Positions 7,123-16,569 of a DNA stretch of 64,000 nt are shown in pieces (position 1 is the first letter of the stretch; each line of letters begins with the position of its first letter). The translations under genes and the position numbers were made by a program. The notes below the pieces were generated by a model that saw only the letters and a list, made by a program, of their open reading frames with translations, was not told the origin of the DNA and made no database searches. Source of the stretch: Dysidea avara (Eukaryota; Porifera; Demospongiae; Dictyoceratida; Dysideidae); the NCBI RefSeq assembly GCF_963678975.1, contig NC_089274.1, forward strand, positions 19,865,133 to 19,929,132, read 5' to 3'.

Positions 7123-9633
7123 ATGGTCGATTCTCTCCCTGGTTTTCCGGAGAGTCGCTCAACTCTGGAGGCCGTCGACATAGTATGTGGGACTTTGCAA
7201 GCGAAGTTGATAACCAAGGAACTGTCCAGTGGCACCAGTCGTTGTGTTCGGCTCAATGGGGACCTTTTGACTCCATGTGACCTTCAACGCAAAGCGGGTA
7301 AAGCTTCTTCTAAGAACTGGAAGACAACCATTCGCTACCAAGACCAGCCCATATCGAAGTTTTTGGTGTCTTATCGTGATGAGATGGGCAGGCGTCGTTG
7401 CCGTTTTGAACCAAATGCGACACTCCAGGCCAGCTCGAGGGCCAGTTTGGATCCGCAGAGTTCAATTCTCCGGGAAGAAAGTCCCTCATCCGTCGCGCAG
7501 GTTGACGAGGAGGAAGAACCTAACGCCCCCTGCTTGACTTCTAACAACTCCAACGACATTCTAATGAACAATTCGTCAGTTGTTGATCTACCTGATTTTC
7601 AACCTGTAGTTCAGCCTAACTTTCAGTGGGGGAATCTTGATGGAAGCTGTTTTATCTCAGAATTGGATAAAGTTTATTTGGAAGTGATACATTGGAAGAA
7701 GAACAGTTTTACAGTTCCACGGGGTTCAGCTGGTAAGGCTTTTGTACTTGAACTGGCTCGTTTGTTTCGTGCTGTAGGTGAGGGTTCTTCCCTGGAATCT
7801 GTCGCCCTTAAGGCAATTGTTGTGGTTTGTATATTACTGCTCCAGAAGCCAAGCCGCACATCTAAGGACAAGGATCACACTCTCCTATTGGAGCAGCGGC
7901 TGAAACAGTGGAAGGATGGGAATCTACTTGAACTGGTTACTGAGGGAGGAGCTATACAGGGTCGTCTCAAGAGCCATTTACCAAAACTAAGTGAGGCACA
8001 ACTTGTACGTAACTTTTCTAAGCTAATGTTTGAGGGTAAAACCAAGGCTGCTTTACGATTGGTCTCAGGTTACCAACGTGGTGGAGTTCTAAACTTGGAT
8101 GAGATAGCTGATTCTGCTTCTCCCGGCCATTGTGTTCGCGATGTTCTGCGGGCTAAACATCCTCCAGCTCAGCCTTTGGATCCTAAGTGTCTTCTACAGC
8201 ATTGGGTTGACCCACCATCCGTACACCCTGTTATATTCTCTTCTCTTAATGCTGCTGTTATCAGGTCTGCTGCTTTGCGAACATCTGGTGCGGCTGGACC
8301 CTCTGGGATTGACGCTCGTGGTTGGCGTCGACTTTGTACCTCATTCCACTCTGCTTCAGGTGAATTGTGTGTTGCAATGTCCTCATTTGCTCGTCGTTTA
8401 TGTACTGTTTTCCTCTCCCCAGATTTGCTCTCGCCTTTTTTGGTGTGTCGCCTCATTGCTTTGGATAAAAATCCTGGGGTGCGGCCTATTGGTGTGTGCG
8501 AGGTTATGAGACATATTGTTGCTAAGGCTGTGCTGGTCATCCTGCGGGATGACATTCAGGAGGCAGCTGGTTCACACCAACTTTGTGCGGGGCAACTTTC
8601 TGGGGCAGAGGCTGCGGTTCATGCTGTCCGAAAGGTTTTTGAGGAAGGAAGCACTGAGGCTGTGTTGCTGGCGGACGCCTCCAATGCCTTTAACTCGCTG
8701 AACCGTTTGGTGGCTCTACACAACATCAGACAACTGTGCCCGCCACTTTCCACTATTCTGATCAATATTTATAGGTCTCCAGCCTCTTTGCTTGTTTCTG
8801 GGGAGGTTATTTTATCAGAGGAGGGTACTACACAGGGAGACCCACTAGCTATGCCTATGTATGCCCTTGCTACAGTGCCTTTAATCAATCAACTTCATGG
8901 GACAGTGGACCAGGTCTGGTATGCTGATGATGCTTGTGCTTGTGGCAGTATACAGGACTTGCTCATCTGGTGGAACCAGCTCTGTATTAAGGGACCTGCT
9001 TTTGGCTATTTTGTGAATGCTCCTAAAACTTGGTTAGTTTCTAAGGAAAGGTTCCATTCAATTGCTACTACTCTGTTCTCAGATACTGATGTTCAAATTA
9101 CTTCCGTGGGCCGTCCCTACCTTGGGGCTGCCATTGGTTCAAACGCTTATGTCCAGGAATTTGTGAGGGACAAGGTTACTGGTTGGTCAGCAGAGGTTAC
9201 ACGGCTTGCCAAGTTCGCACAAGTTCAGCCGCATGCTGCTTATTCCGCTCTCACTCATGGCTTGTCAAGCCATTGGCTCTACCTTTGTCGCACTACTCCA
9301 AACATATCAGAAGCTTTACAACCCCTTGAGGACAACATCCGGCTGGTACTTATCCCTACTTTGATGGGTTGCTCTCCACCAAATGACACAATGCGTAAAT
9401 TATTTGCCCTTCCACCTCGATATGGTGGTTTGGGTATCATAAACCCAACTCTTATTGCAGCTGAGGACTATTCAGCCTCGTGTCACATTACTGAGCCTCT
9501 TTCACAATTCATTCTGGACCGGGGTATCAATTCGCTATTGTTAAAACAGAACAGCTATCTCGCAAGTCCGCAATCCGCAATTCCAAATCTTCCAACTATT
9601 CGGATAGATCTTCCAGTTTGCGTACCCACTTAG
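7123..9633 (+). CDS. Retrotransposon protein: SAND-like domain + reverse transcriptase (836 aa)
   Basis: The first ATG at 7123 is chosen; an upstream in-frame GTG at 7111 is not needed. Residues 20-81 fit the SAND fold signature: VCG at 21-23, RCVRLNG at 40-46, TPCDL at 50-54 and AGKASSKNWKTTIR at 58-71. The last corresponds to the DNA-contacting KDWK motif (here KNWK) of DEAF-1/Sp100/AIRE proteins. A low-complexity linker follows. The reverse transcriptase covers about 350-720: AGPSGIDARGW, motif A LLADASNAF (Asp518), motif B TTQGDPLAMPMYALA (571-585) and motif C YADD (600-603). All three catalytic aspartates are present. The frame ends early at 9633; homologous coding continues in another frame from about 9565, so a one-base indel lies near 9.56 kb. 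Confidence 0.85.
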   Translation: MVDSLPGFPESRSTLEAVDIVCGTLQAKLITKELSSGTSRCVRLNGDLLTPCDLQRKAGKASSKNWKTTIRYQDQPISKFLVSYRDEMGRRRCRFEPNATLQASSRASLDPQSSILREESPSSVAQVDEEEEPNAPCLTSNNSNDILMNNSSVVDLPDFQPVVQPNFQWGNLDGSCFISELDKVYLEVIHWKKNSFTVPRGSAGKAFVLELARLFRAVGEGSSLESVALKAIVVVCILLLQKPSRTSKDKDHTLLLEQRLKQWKDGNLLELVTEGGAIQGRLKSHLPKLSEAQLVRNFSKLMFEGKTKAALRLVSGYQRGGVLNLDEIADSASPGHCVRDVLRAKHPPAQPLDPKCLLQHWVDPPSVHPVIFSSLNAAVIRSAALRTSGAAGPSGIDARGWRRLCTSFHSASGELCVAMSSFARRLCTVFLSPDLLSPFLVCRLIALDKNPGVRPIGVCEVMRHIVAKAVLVILRDDIQEAAGSHQLCAGQLSGAEAAVHAVRKVFEEGSTEAVLLADASNAFNSLNRLVALHNIRQLCPPLSTILINIYRSPASLLVSGEVILSEEGTTQGDPLAMPMYALATVPLINQLHGTVDQVWYADDACACGSIQDLLIWWNQLCIKGPAFGYFVNAPKTWLVSKERFHSIATTLFSDTDVQITSVGRPYLGAAIGSNAYVQEFVRDKVTGWSAEVTRLAKFAQVQPHAAYSALTHGLSSHWLYLCRTTPNISEALQPLEDNIRLVLIPTLMGCSPPNDTMRKLFALPPRYGGLGIINPTLIAAEDYSASCHITEPLSQFILDRGINSLLLKQNSYLASPQSAIPNLPTIRIDLPVCVPT

Positions 9634-10446
9634 ATCCCTCCTCTCAACGCGCTTTAGATCTAGCCTCAGCCAAAGGGGCCTCCAACTGGCTTACCACCCG
9701 GCCCCTACAGGAACATGGCTTTGCACTGCATAAGTCCGCGTTTCACGATGCCGTGGCACTACGTTATGGGTGGTCTCCTCAGCGGACTCCTGCTCACTGT
9801 GCATGTGGGACTTCCTTTTCAGTGGAGCATGCTTTATCCTGTCCCAAGGGTGGCTTACCTTCTATCCGACACAATGAGATCAGAGATCTAACTGCTACCC
9901 TGTTGACTGAAGTATGCTCTCAGGTAGCTGTTGAACCAGAGCTCCAGCCGGTTTCACAGCAGGACTACCCTGCTTCTGCCAATATCCAAGATGGTGCCCG
10001 TCTTGACATCGCCATGAATGGTTTTTGGGGTGGAAAAAGTGAAATGTTTTGTGGATGTGCGGGTGTTCAACCCTCTGGCTGCTTCTAATGCGTCCTCATC
10101 ACTGGCCTCCTGTTATCGGAGGCACGAGAACATTAAGAAACGTGCGTATGCTCAGAGAATTCGTGAGGAGGAACATGCCTCTTTTACCCCCCTGGTAATG
10201 TCTGCCTCTGGTGGTCTAGCTCATGAGGCTTCTGTTTTTTATCAACGCTTGGCTCATCAACTTTCAAACAAGTGGGGCGATGATTACTCTGTTGTCATGG
10301 GGTGGTTAAGGTGCTGTCTATCTTTTTCTCTCTTGCGGTCCTCCATACAATGCATCCGCGGAGCCCGCTCATCCATCGGTCACTATGTTAAGACTCCCCC
10401 AATTGTGGAGCTGATTCGGGCAGAGTCTCAGTTTGCCGTGGACTAA
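9570..10446 (+). pseudogene. C-terminal part of the retrotransposon protein, frame-shifted (CCHC + endonuclease-like)
   Basis: Up to about 10050 the frame reads LASAKGASNWLTTRPLQEHG, a region shared by sponge and coral members of this family as I recall them. It then gives a zinc-knuckle-like CACGTSFSVEHALSC (C-x1-C-x7-H-x3-C). Next is a RLDIA...FVDVRVFNPLA stretch whose spaced acidic residues recall the PD-(D/E)xK-like endonuclease of R2-type LINEs. A second indel near 10.04-10.05 kb returns the reading to the first frame, which runs to the stop at 10444-10446 through AYAQRIREEEHASFTPLV and LRCCLSFSLLRSSIQCIRGA. Only two frame changes and no other stops suggest a young but inactive copy. The endonuclease call is the least certain part. 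Confidence 0.7.
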
Positions 10447-10560
10447 GAAAGTCCCGGTTTGTCCAGCACAGGCCATTTATGTGCTGGGGGTGGTAGGCAA
10501 GGGCAGTCCATCAAGCCCGGGTAAAAAAAACAACTTATAATTATACAGGGGGCTACGGGG

Positions 10561-10910
10561 GCTTCGATTTCTTTTCGCACACTTTGCAAAAATTGCTATA
10601 AAATGCAAACCTGTAACTCGATTGCCTCGATCTTTGGCACAAATTAAGAACGTGTAACGGTGGATTCACGTACCAAGTTTGTTGTAAGTCTGAGTAGTAT
10701 TCAAGGAGTTATGGACGTTTATTCACGTAAAAACAGATCAAACTTCTGTCACGGCTACAGGGTAAACCAAGTATAGAAATAACTTGAAAATTGGTGTGTA
10801 GATAGGCTGATCATCGTAGCAGTGCCTTTTGATAGTTTGAATAAGTTATAAAGTAAAAACTAAGCAAGTGTAAAATCGCGGGATCGAGATACTCTAATAG
10901 AGCAGTCACC
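10561..10910 (-). mobile_element. Stem-loop-ended element, second half of copy 1
   Basis: This resumes the element interrupted at 7010. CTTTTCGCACACTTTGCAAA and the following bases match the reverse complement of about 63300-63350. It ends at 10882-10909 with the GATCGAGATACTCTAATAGA motif, as the 62.8-kb copy does at its opposite terminus. Copies 1 and 2 thus share both boundaries. No open reading frame is seen. Confidence 0.65.
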
Positions 10911-11030
10911 ACGGGGTAAAAAAGGTGTGCAAAAAATGTCGAAAAAAACAACTTACCAGAGTTCGAACCATGGAACTCCATACCTAACACCTCCATCCTT
11001 AACCACTGAACCACTGCTACCTTGACTGAT
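10910..11030 (-). repeat. tRNA-derived SINE fragment
   Basis: Read on the minus strand there is a good RNA polymerase III A box, TGGTTCAGTGG (11003-11013). A B box, GGTTCGAACTC (10959-10969), lies 33 bases on. The T-arm is nearly pairable, but the acceptor stem does not pair, so this is not a working tRNA gene. After the B box come T-rich sequence and then the CTCTATTAGAG motif. The element abuts the end of the stem-loop-ended family. Confidence 0.6.
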
Positions 11031-11372
11031 CACCTTACTTAATTTCTGCTTTATAAATGAAATTTCTAGTTGAAATCTGCTTATAGTCAAACGTTTGAAA
11101 TTTCATAGATCTACCAATAGAAGTTCTAGACTGTTCTAGAACATTCTATGTATGTTCTATTAGAAGTCCTCAAAAAAAATGTGTACTCTATTAGAGTAAT
11201 ACAATAATATTATCAAATATTGAATTAAATCATGCAATGAAATACATTTATAAGTCTGTCTTCAATAATCATCATTGTATCTACATAGAAAAGAAGAAAT
11301 GTGAGTAAAGACAAACCTCAAAGTCAGCCATAGGCTGGTTTTGGGGCCTTGTAAAGTACAAAAAGGAGTGAA
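11031..11372. other. Unassigned AT-rich DNA, right part a palindrome flank
   Basis: Nothing is recognised up to about 11320. From there, the reverse complement matches the flank that follows the palindromes at 59.7 and 63.95 kb (AGCCTATGGCTG, CTTTTTGTA). That flank is therefore part of the same composite repeat, here in inverted orientation. Confidence 0.5.
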
Positions 11373-11645
11373 ATCCACACAAAAACAGCCAAGCTGTGAA
11401 AAAATGGTGCGGCCTTAAAAAGCCTGGGTGAAAAAAGTTGTGAAATCAAAGGTGGCGGCCAAGAAATGGCTGCAATGATGTTAATGCTAAAAATTTTAAT
11501 AATGGCTGTGTGCATTGTTAAAATTTATTAGCATTAACATCATTGCAGCCATTTCTTGGCCGCCACCTTTGATTTCACAACTTTTTTCACCCAGGCTTTT
11601 TAAGGCCGCACCATTTTTTCACAGCTTGGCTGTTTTTGTGTGGAT
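11373..11645. mobile_element. Palindromic MITE, copy 1
   Basis: Long near-perfect arms begin ATCCACACAAAAACAGCC and end with the inverse, GGCTGTTTTTGTGTGGAT. They run through CAGCCAAGCTGTGAAAAAA, TGCGGCC, GTGGCGGCCAAGAAATGGCT and GATGTTAATGCTAA, with a centre near 11510. The core words recur in the palindromes at 38.2, 59.4 and 63.6 kb. Open frames here are only mirror reads of the arms. The superfamily is unknown. Confidence 0.85.
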
Positions 11646-13269
11646 AATGTTGTAATGAATTCTAAATAATGAACTACCCTTGGTAGCTTTCCTGATCTGT
11701 AGTGTAAAATTAAACATAAGTGGCCTAACTAAAGTTTTAACTATGCACCTTGTCAGTGACCTGTGTTCTTGTGTTTGATGTAAACACGGGTCAGTGATAA
11801 AAGTCCATCATTCTTGGATATTAGTCCTTTTGGTTACCATTTTTTTAAACTTTCATAGACATGCATTTTATAGCCAAGCTGTTTTTGAGTGGAGAAAATA
11901 TATATTGAAGTCAGGTCACCATCACTGACCCAGATGACCCACTGACTACTGACTAGGATAGCAATCCAGGTCAGACCTGAATTTGACCCAGATGTGACCC
12001 GGATTAAAGTTGAGGCACATGCTAAACTTTTATTTTGAACACTATGAATTGCTTCTATGTTATAGTTGCAGGAGCCAAAGTTAAATGTATAGATGTATTA
12101 AACATACAGTAATACAGGCAAGCAGTATTCATCAGTACTCAAGTGAGCATAGCTCCAAACTGGATGGCATTTATCTTACTGTGTTAATGCTTCCCCAATG
12201 AGTGATCATTGAAAAAGTAGCAATAAAATTGTATATGGATGATATGAAAGTGGTTGTCTGCTAATGCTTTCAAGATAATTATCTGTGTTGTCCCATAGGT
12301 AGGGTTTTCCAAGCACTAAATGATTGAAATACTCTAATAAAGCAGTCACATAGTTTGATTTGAAAATGCTCCCATGCTCTTGCTTCCTTTTTACTTCTTC
12401 AGAATATACTCATTTTTGCAATTGTGCAAGATGTTATAATCAGAAGTTAGGGCTGTTAGTGATGATTATTAATTAAGGCTTACTGTATGACAATGGTAGC
12501 ACTTGCAGTGTGCAAGGCCATGATGCATTTATCACCTAATTTATTTATACCATTGTGGAAGGTAGAACTGTAGAATCAATAACCACAATCATGGCTACAT
12601 CTTATTGACAGAATTTCAGTGCAAATGTACATGCAATGCATTGAAGCTTCATTTGGCATTGACCTCATTAACAAGACCACTTCATTATTGAGACAATGTA
12701 GCTAAAGTAGGCTTCTAACTAAGTAACTATGAGTAACATAATTACCTACAGAGTTTTTGTGTGCAGCACTTGATAAATACTGATTTGGTGTCGTTTATAA
12801 CCAGTAATGTCCGGCAGTGTTGTCTCTGTTATGTATGAACTAATATTTTCCTGGAATACTGGAAAGGTAAATACGTAAAGTGATGATATGAAACTCTATA
12901 CCAGGTAACATCATCAGATTATGAATATGCTTAGTGCTGTCAGTTATAGGATCAACTATCCAGTGAGATCACCATTGGTATGTCAAATGTGTTGACAACT
13001 GACATGGTATAACAATACTACTGCGGCCAATGAATATATATAATTATATTGATAATACAGATGAAGAATCAATTTAGCTATAGCACCCATCCTCCATCCA
13101 TTAGTGTGGCATGTGTTAAGAAAATTTTCATATTAACAAAGCCTTAACATCATTGTTCAGGTTACTTATCGTTCCATATAGTTTATGAAATTTGGAGGGA
13201 GGACAAATAGGTTCAGTGTATAATGGTAAGACCATTTTCACCTGATGTGTTTATACCATTGTGTAAGGT
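11646..13269. repeat. Non-coding block with duplicated segments (12.4-13.2 kb)
   Basis: Bases 12440-13260 share diverged similarity with 25.9-26.4 kb and 42.1-43.0 kb. A shared anchor reads CAGTAATGTCCGGCAGTGTT near 12805 and CAGTAATGTCTGGCGATGTT near 26150. Relics of CCTCATTAA-type MITEs occur near 12660. A CTCTAATA motif sits at 12326-12350. No conserved reading frame links the copies, so I treat the block as duplicated non-coding DNA. Nothing is recognised in 11646-12300. Confidence 0.55.
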
Positions 13270-13903
13270 AAATCCCATCCAAAAACAGCTTATAGCTGTA
13301 AAAAAAGTGCGCGTCCAAGCAAAGCAGAGTTAACTGCGACAAAAAGTAATGATATCATAATGTGGCCATGTGCGAGGTGTGCAAGTTGTAAAATTAATAT
13401 TAGCTAATCAGATAATACAATGTTATTGTTAAAGTGTTAATGAGAACTATGTGATGCTGCTAGTTTTTAAGTGTGTGAGCATCTTCATAAATGCCACATA
13501 AATTTAATTCTCAATAAAGCAATGTGTATAGATTCTCTGATAGTAATAAATAGTTTGAGTTTGGCCACCTTTCCTTTGTTTGTAGCATTGCTGTATACAG
13601 GAAAGGCGGCCAAACTCAAACTATTTATTACTATCAGAGAATCTATACACATTGCTTTATTGAGAATTAAATTTATGTGGCATTTATGAAGATGCTCACA
13701 CACTTAAAAACTAGCAGCATCACATAGTTCTCATTAACACTTTAACAATAACATTGTATTATCTGATTAGCTAATATTAATTTTACAACTTGCACACCTC
13801 GCACATGGCCGCATTATGATATCATTACTTTTTGTCGCAGTTAACTCTGCTTTACTTGGACGCGCACTTTTTTACAGCTATAAGCTGTTTTTGGATGGGA
13901 TTT
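13270..13903. mobile_element. Very young 634-bp palindromic element
   Basis: The sequence from AAATCCCATCCAAAAACAGC to GCTGTTTTTGGATGGGATTT is one palindrome centred near 13587. Its arms of about 300 bp differ at only a few bases. The central loop is about 30 bases (between GGCCACCTTT and AAAGGCGGCC). The outer words CAAAAACAGC and AGCTGTAAAAAA relate it distantly to the 11.4-kb palindrome family. The mirror-image 72-codon frames on both strands are a trivial product of the symmetry. Confidence 0.9.
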
Positions 13904-14024
13904 CAATACTTTTTGTTAGAATAAGCAATGCACTGTTGATAACAGTAGGTGAGTTTCCATGGTTTTGACAGAAACCCCAGATTACAGTGACAGAATATTA
14001 AAATATAACTGTAATTTTAGTGGC

Positions 14025-14215
14025 CAGGGCCGCCCACATTGGGGGTAACTGGGGTATTTTGCCCCCTACCACAGCCCGAAAGGGGCCACTTGAATACCTG
14101 TTTAAAGAAAGATCGATATACTCTAATAGAGCAGTCAGGATCTAGACCCTTCCTTGCCCCTGGGCCCCTCTTTAACTCTTTTCCCTGGGCCCTCTAATTT
14201 CTCTGGACGGCCCTG
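14025..14215. mobile_element. 191-bp hAT-like MITE with perfect 8-bp target duplication
   Basis: The ends are CAGGGCCGCCCA and, on the right, GGACGGCCCTG. Flanks are TTAGTGGC on both sides (14017-14024 and 14216-14223). The interior is G/C-rich with GCCCCT runs and carries the motif GATCGATATACTCTAATAGA (14111-14130). Typical CAGGG termini plus 8-bp duplication place it in the hAT superfamily. Confidence 0.9.
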
Positions 14216-14710
14216 TTAGTGGCATGCAACTGCAGTCAACTAACACCCATTTTAACTAGTAAACCCTTAACAACACTTTGCCTTTCATCTTGTACTACAT
14301 TGAAACGATCAAGATACTCTATTAGAGCATTCACAAAACAGCTGTAACACAGCAATCAATATTTAGCATAGTTACAACTTCTGCTTAGCATCGGATTGTA
14401 TGGGATGGGGTAAAACCGGGACGGGGACGGGGACAATAGGGGTAAAACCGGGACGGGGACGGGGAAAATAAGGGTAAAACCGGGACAGGGACAGCCAACA
14501 GGAGTAAAACCGGGATGAGGACAGCCGAGGTATAGGGACCACTGTTAGAGTAAGCGATTTTCTCTGAAGGGATTGAATCTTGGATTGGATATAAGTTATG
14601 TATGACTAAGCAAAATATCAAGTAGCTTTGAGGTAATTTAATCTTTAAACTGTCACTTAAGGTTTGAGAGATTTTGACGTCCTTATAAGCTAGTGCATGG
14701 CTTAGCTAAG

Positions 14711-15033
14711 CGAACCTGCAGCCATCCGATTTACGCTCGAACGCTTACAGGAGTCTACCAGGTGGTCAGGATGTTTTCTCCTTGTTATTTTCATGTAATT
14801 ATATCCATAGGAATTCAAGAGTCGAGAGTAACTCAATATTTCTAAGTACCCCAAGTAGAACCTAATGGACACTAGTTTATTTATTAATGCTTTACAGCAC
14901 AAGTGCTGAAGGTCTGTAGGACACCTGGTCCTACAGCCTGCTCAAAGACTTTAGCTACATAAGGTGTGTTTGAAAAGTTGGAGAAAGGAGAAAAAATTCA
15001 TGACTGGACCTAGGTAGCCTCGAACCTGCAGTT
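14711..15033. mobile_element. Block inserted in the left foldback arm
   Basis: Relative to the right arm, the left arm is interrupted between GCTTAGCTAAGC and TTTCAAATGGATTG. The block begins and ends with GAACCTGCAG (14711 and about 15023), a likely 10-bp target duplication. It contains a double hairpin motif at 14892-14938. It replaces about 150 bp that in the right arm hold the TATA box and leader of the small gene. Confidence 0.55.
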
Positions 15034-15039
15034 TTTCAA

Positions 15040-15297
15040 ATGGATTGTGAAGTGGAAGATCAAATCATTTCGTGCCCAGATTGTAATTATTGTCTTTGTG
15101 CATACAAGATCCCCCCAGGAAGCCTGCACAGTATTAAAAAATTACTTTCTAGCGATTTGAATGTAGCTCTGGACTATAACCAAGTTGTAGATCACTTGGA
15201 GAATTCTGACACAACGTATAAGGAGTACATCAACACTTTGGATGCTAATTCTCCCATCCAACCTATAAAGGAGGGACAGTGTTCCTTTATGATCTAG
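15040..15297 (+). CDS. Small cysteine-rich protein of the foldback element (85 aa)
   Basis: The frame starts MDCEVEDQIISCPDCNYCLC. The C-x2-C-x2-C-x1-C cluster suggests a metal site. It ends PIKEGQCSFMI. The same protein is encoded in inverse orientation in the right arm. Conservation between arms may reflect arm homogenisation rather than selection. In the left arm the leader is disrupted by the inserted block. I do not recognise the family; it could be a 5' exon of a lost transposase. Confidence 0.45.
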   Translation: MDCEVEDQIISCPDCNYCLCAYKIPPGSLHSIKKLLSSDLNVALDYNQVVDHLENSDTTYKEYINTLDANSPIQPIKEGQCSFMI

Positions 15298-15599
15298 GCC
15301 TTTAGATAAAGCACAGTAGGAAGTTAAGAAAAAGAAGCTAAGGCAAGTGGAATTATTTAGCTCAAGCCGCCGTGCAAGCTGAAAATTAGTTTACTCATAT
15401 GCTAGGCAAGAGTTCATAATATAGTAGTGGAGGAGAGTGTCTAACTGAAATACTTCCATGGAACACACTGTGTTAAGTTACACCTGAGTCTGATCAAAGA
15501 ATAAAGACTTGACCTTATCAGCACCAATTAATGCTAATCAAATCAGTGTTCTCTATCACCAGTGGAGGTAGTTTTCTGTTTATATCCACAGGTATTTTC

Positions 15600-16569
15600 A
15601 GCATACAATAAGCCTGCCAGAATGGAGCTTTACTGTCATGCTGGAATTTCTGTCCGCACATAAGTTCAGTTAGCTCTTGCTTATCACACATCAGTCCAGT
15701 GCTTTAACACTGATTATGCAGATATCATTACAGCAGTGCTGCTAATTGTAGCTTGTATGGATGAACACCTAGACCTGGCCAATATTGAATTGGACAACGA
15801 AGCTGCTACAAAAATGCCGCATACAATTTCCTTTCTTTGAAAGAAGCCAATGATAAAATATTTGATCTTTCTTCCTCCTCAAAGGATCTTTATCAGTCTG
15901 AGAAGGATGAAGTTAAACTTCATTGTTTTTGCTTGACTCCTTGGATTGATGGATCATATTTCCCATCCCAGGCCCTGTCATGGCTTATTGTGGAACTGAA
16001 TTTCCCAGCATGCCACCTTGAAAGGCAAAATATATCATTGCTGATTGAATTGCTGCTACTGCCTGTACAGCAAACAGTTTAAGAAATCAGTTTTATGAAT
16101 GCAAAGGTAAATCAAAAGTTTTGTCATGCCTGTTTACCAATAAAAGTCCATGGGTAATTCTGATCAGCATAGAATCAACTGGCCTCAAAGAAATCAATAA
16201 CTTAATTGTTATTGTTACTCATCATTATTCTATCAAGATATTGTGGCATGGACGTCCCTAATATTATGATGGTATGAAGTCAACAAAACAACAGTCATTT
16301 GTAAAATATTCCTCTAACATGACCACAAAGTTGAAAATTTCAACTGGTTCACATACTAATCAGTTACCTTTTGTAGATAATAACTCTATGTTTTGCATGC
16401 CACACATTGTTATGTCTATGATTTTTCTTAGCATTTGTTTTATTATACTGTATAGGTACTGAGCTTCATTTTTAATTCATGATTTTAGTGTCTTAAATAG
16501 CTAATCCGATAATTATTTTCAGTGTTATCATTTGTCTTATCAGTATAGCTAGCTAGTGGCAATCTTATA
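15600..16569 (+). other. Spacer of the foldback element with decayed coding-like sequence
   Basis: Between the arms, reading frames at about 15700-15840 (phrases like LIVACMDEHLDLANIELDNE) and 15837-16082 look protein-like but are broken. They may be remains of the element's own transposase or of a captured gene. No family was recognised. The remainder to 16569 is AT-rich. Confidence 0.35.

Larger units (their letters stand above)
7021..10560 (+). mobile_element. Nearly full-length non-LTR retrotransposon with SAND-like N-terminus
   Basis: The insertion splits the stem-loop-ended element and is bracketed by imperfect copies of GCTTCG(A/T)TT..CTT (7005-7020 and 10561-10575). It has a short 5' leader and one long protein reading frame that changes frame twice near its 3' part. 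After the stop at 10446 comes a GC-rich 3' UTR, then an A-rich end (GGGTAAAAAAAACAAC) at about 10520-10536. No long terminal repeats are present. Order of parts: SAND-like domain, linker, reverse transcriptase, CCHC motif, endonuclease-like region. By architecture it resembles site-selective LINEs with a restriction-like endonuclease at the C-terminus. Confidence 0.8.

Noticed and set aside
7277-8701. Other-frame open stretches inside the retrotransposon gene
   Set aside because: They overlap the long reverse-transcriptase frame and contain no motifs.
10950-11030. Functional tRNA gene
   Set aside because: A and B boxes are good but the acceptor stem does not pair. It is better explained as a SINE.
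13471-13703. Identical 72-residue frames on both strands
   Set aside because: They are an automatic result of the palindrome, not two genes.
14385-14621. Proline/arginine-rich minus-strand frame
   Set aside because: It is the translation of the GGGACGGGG terminal array of the foldback element.
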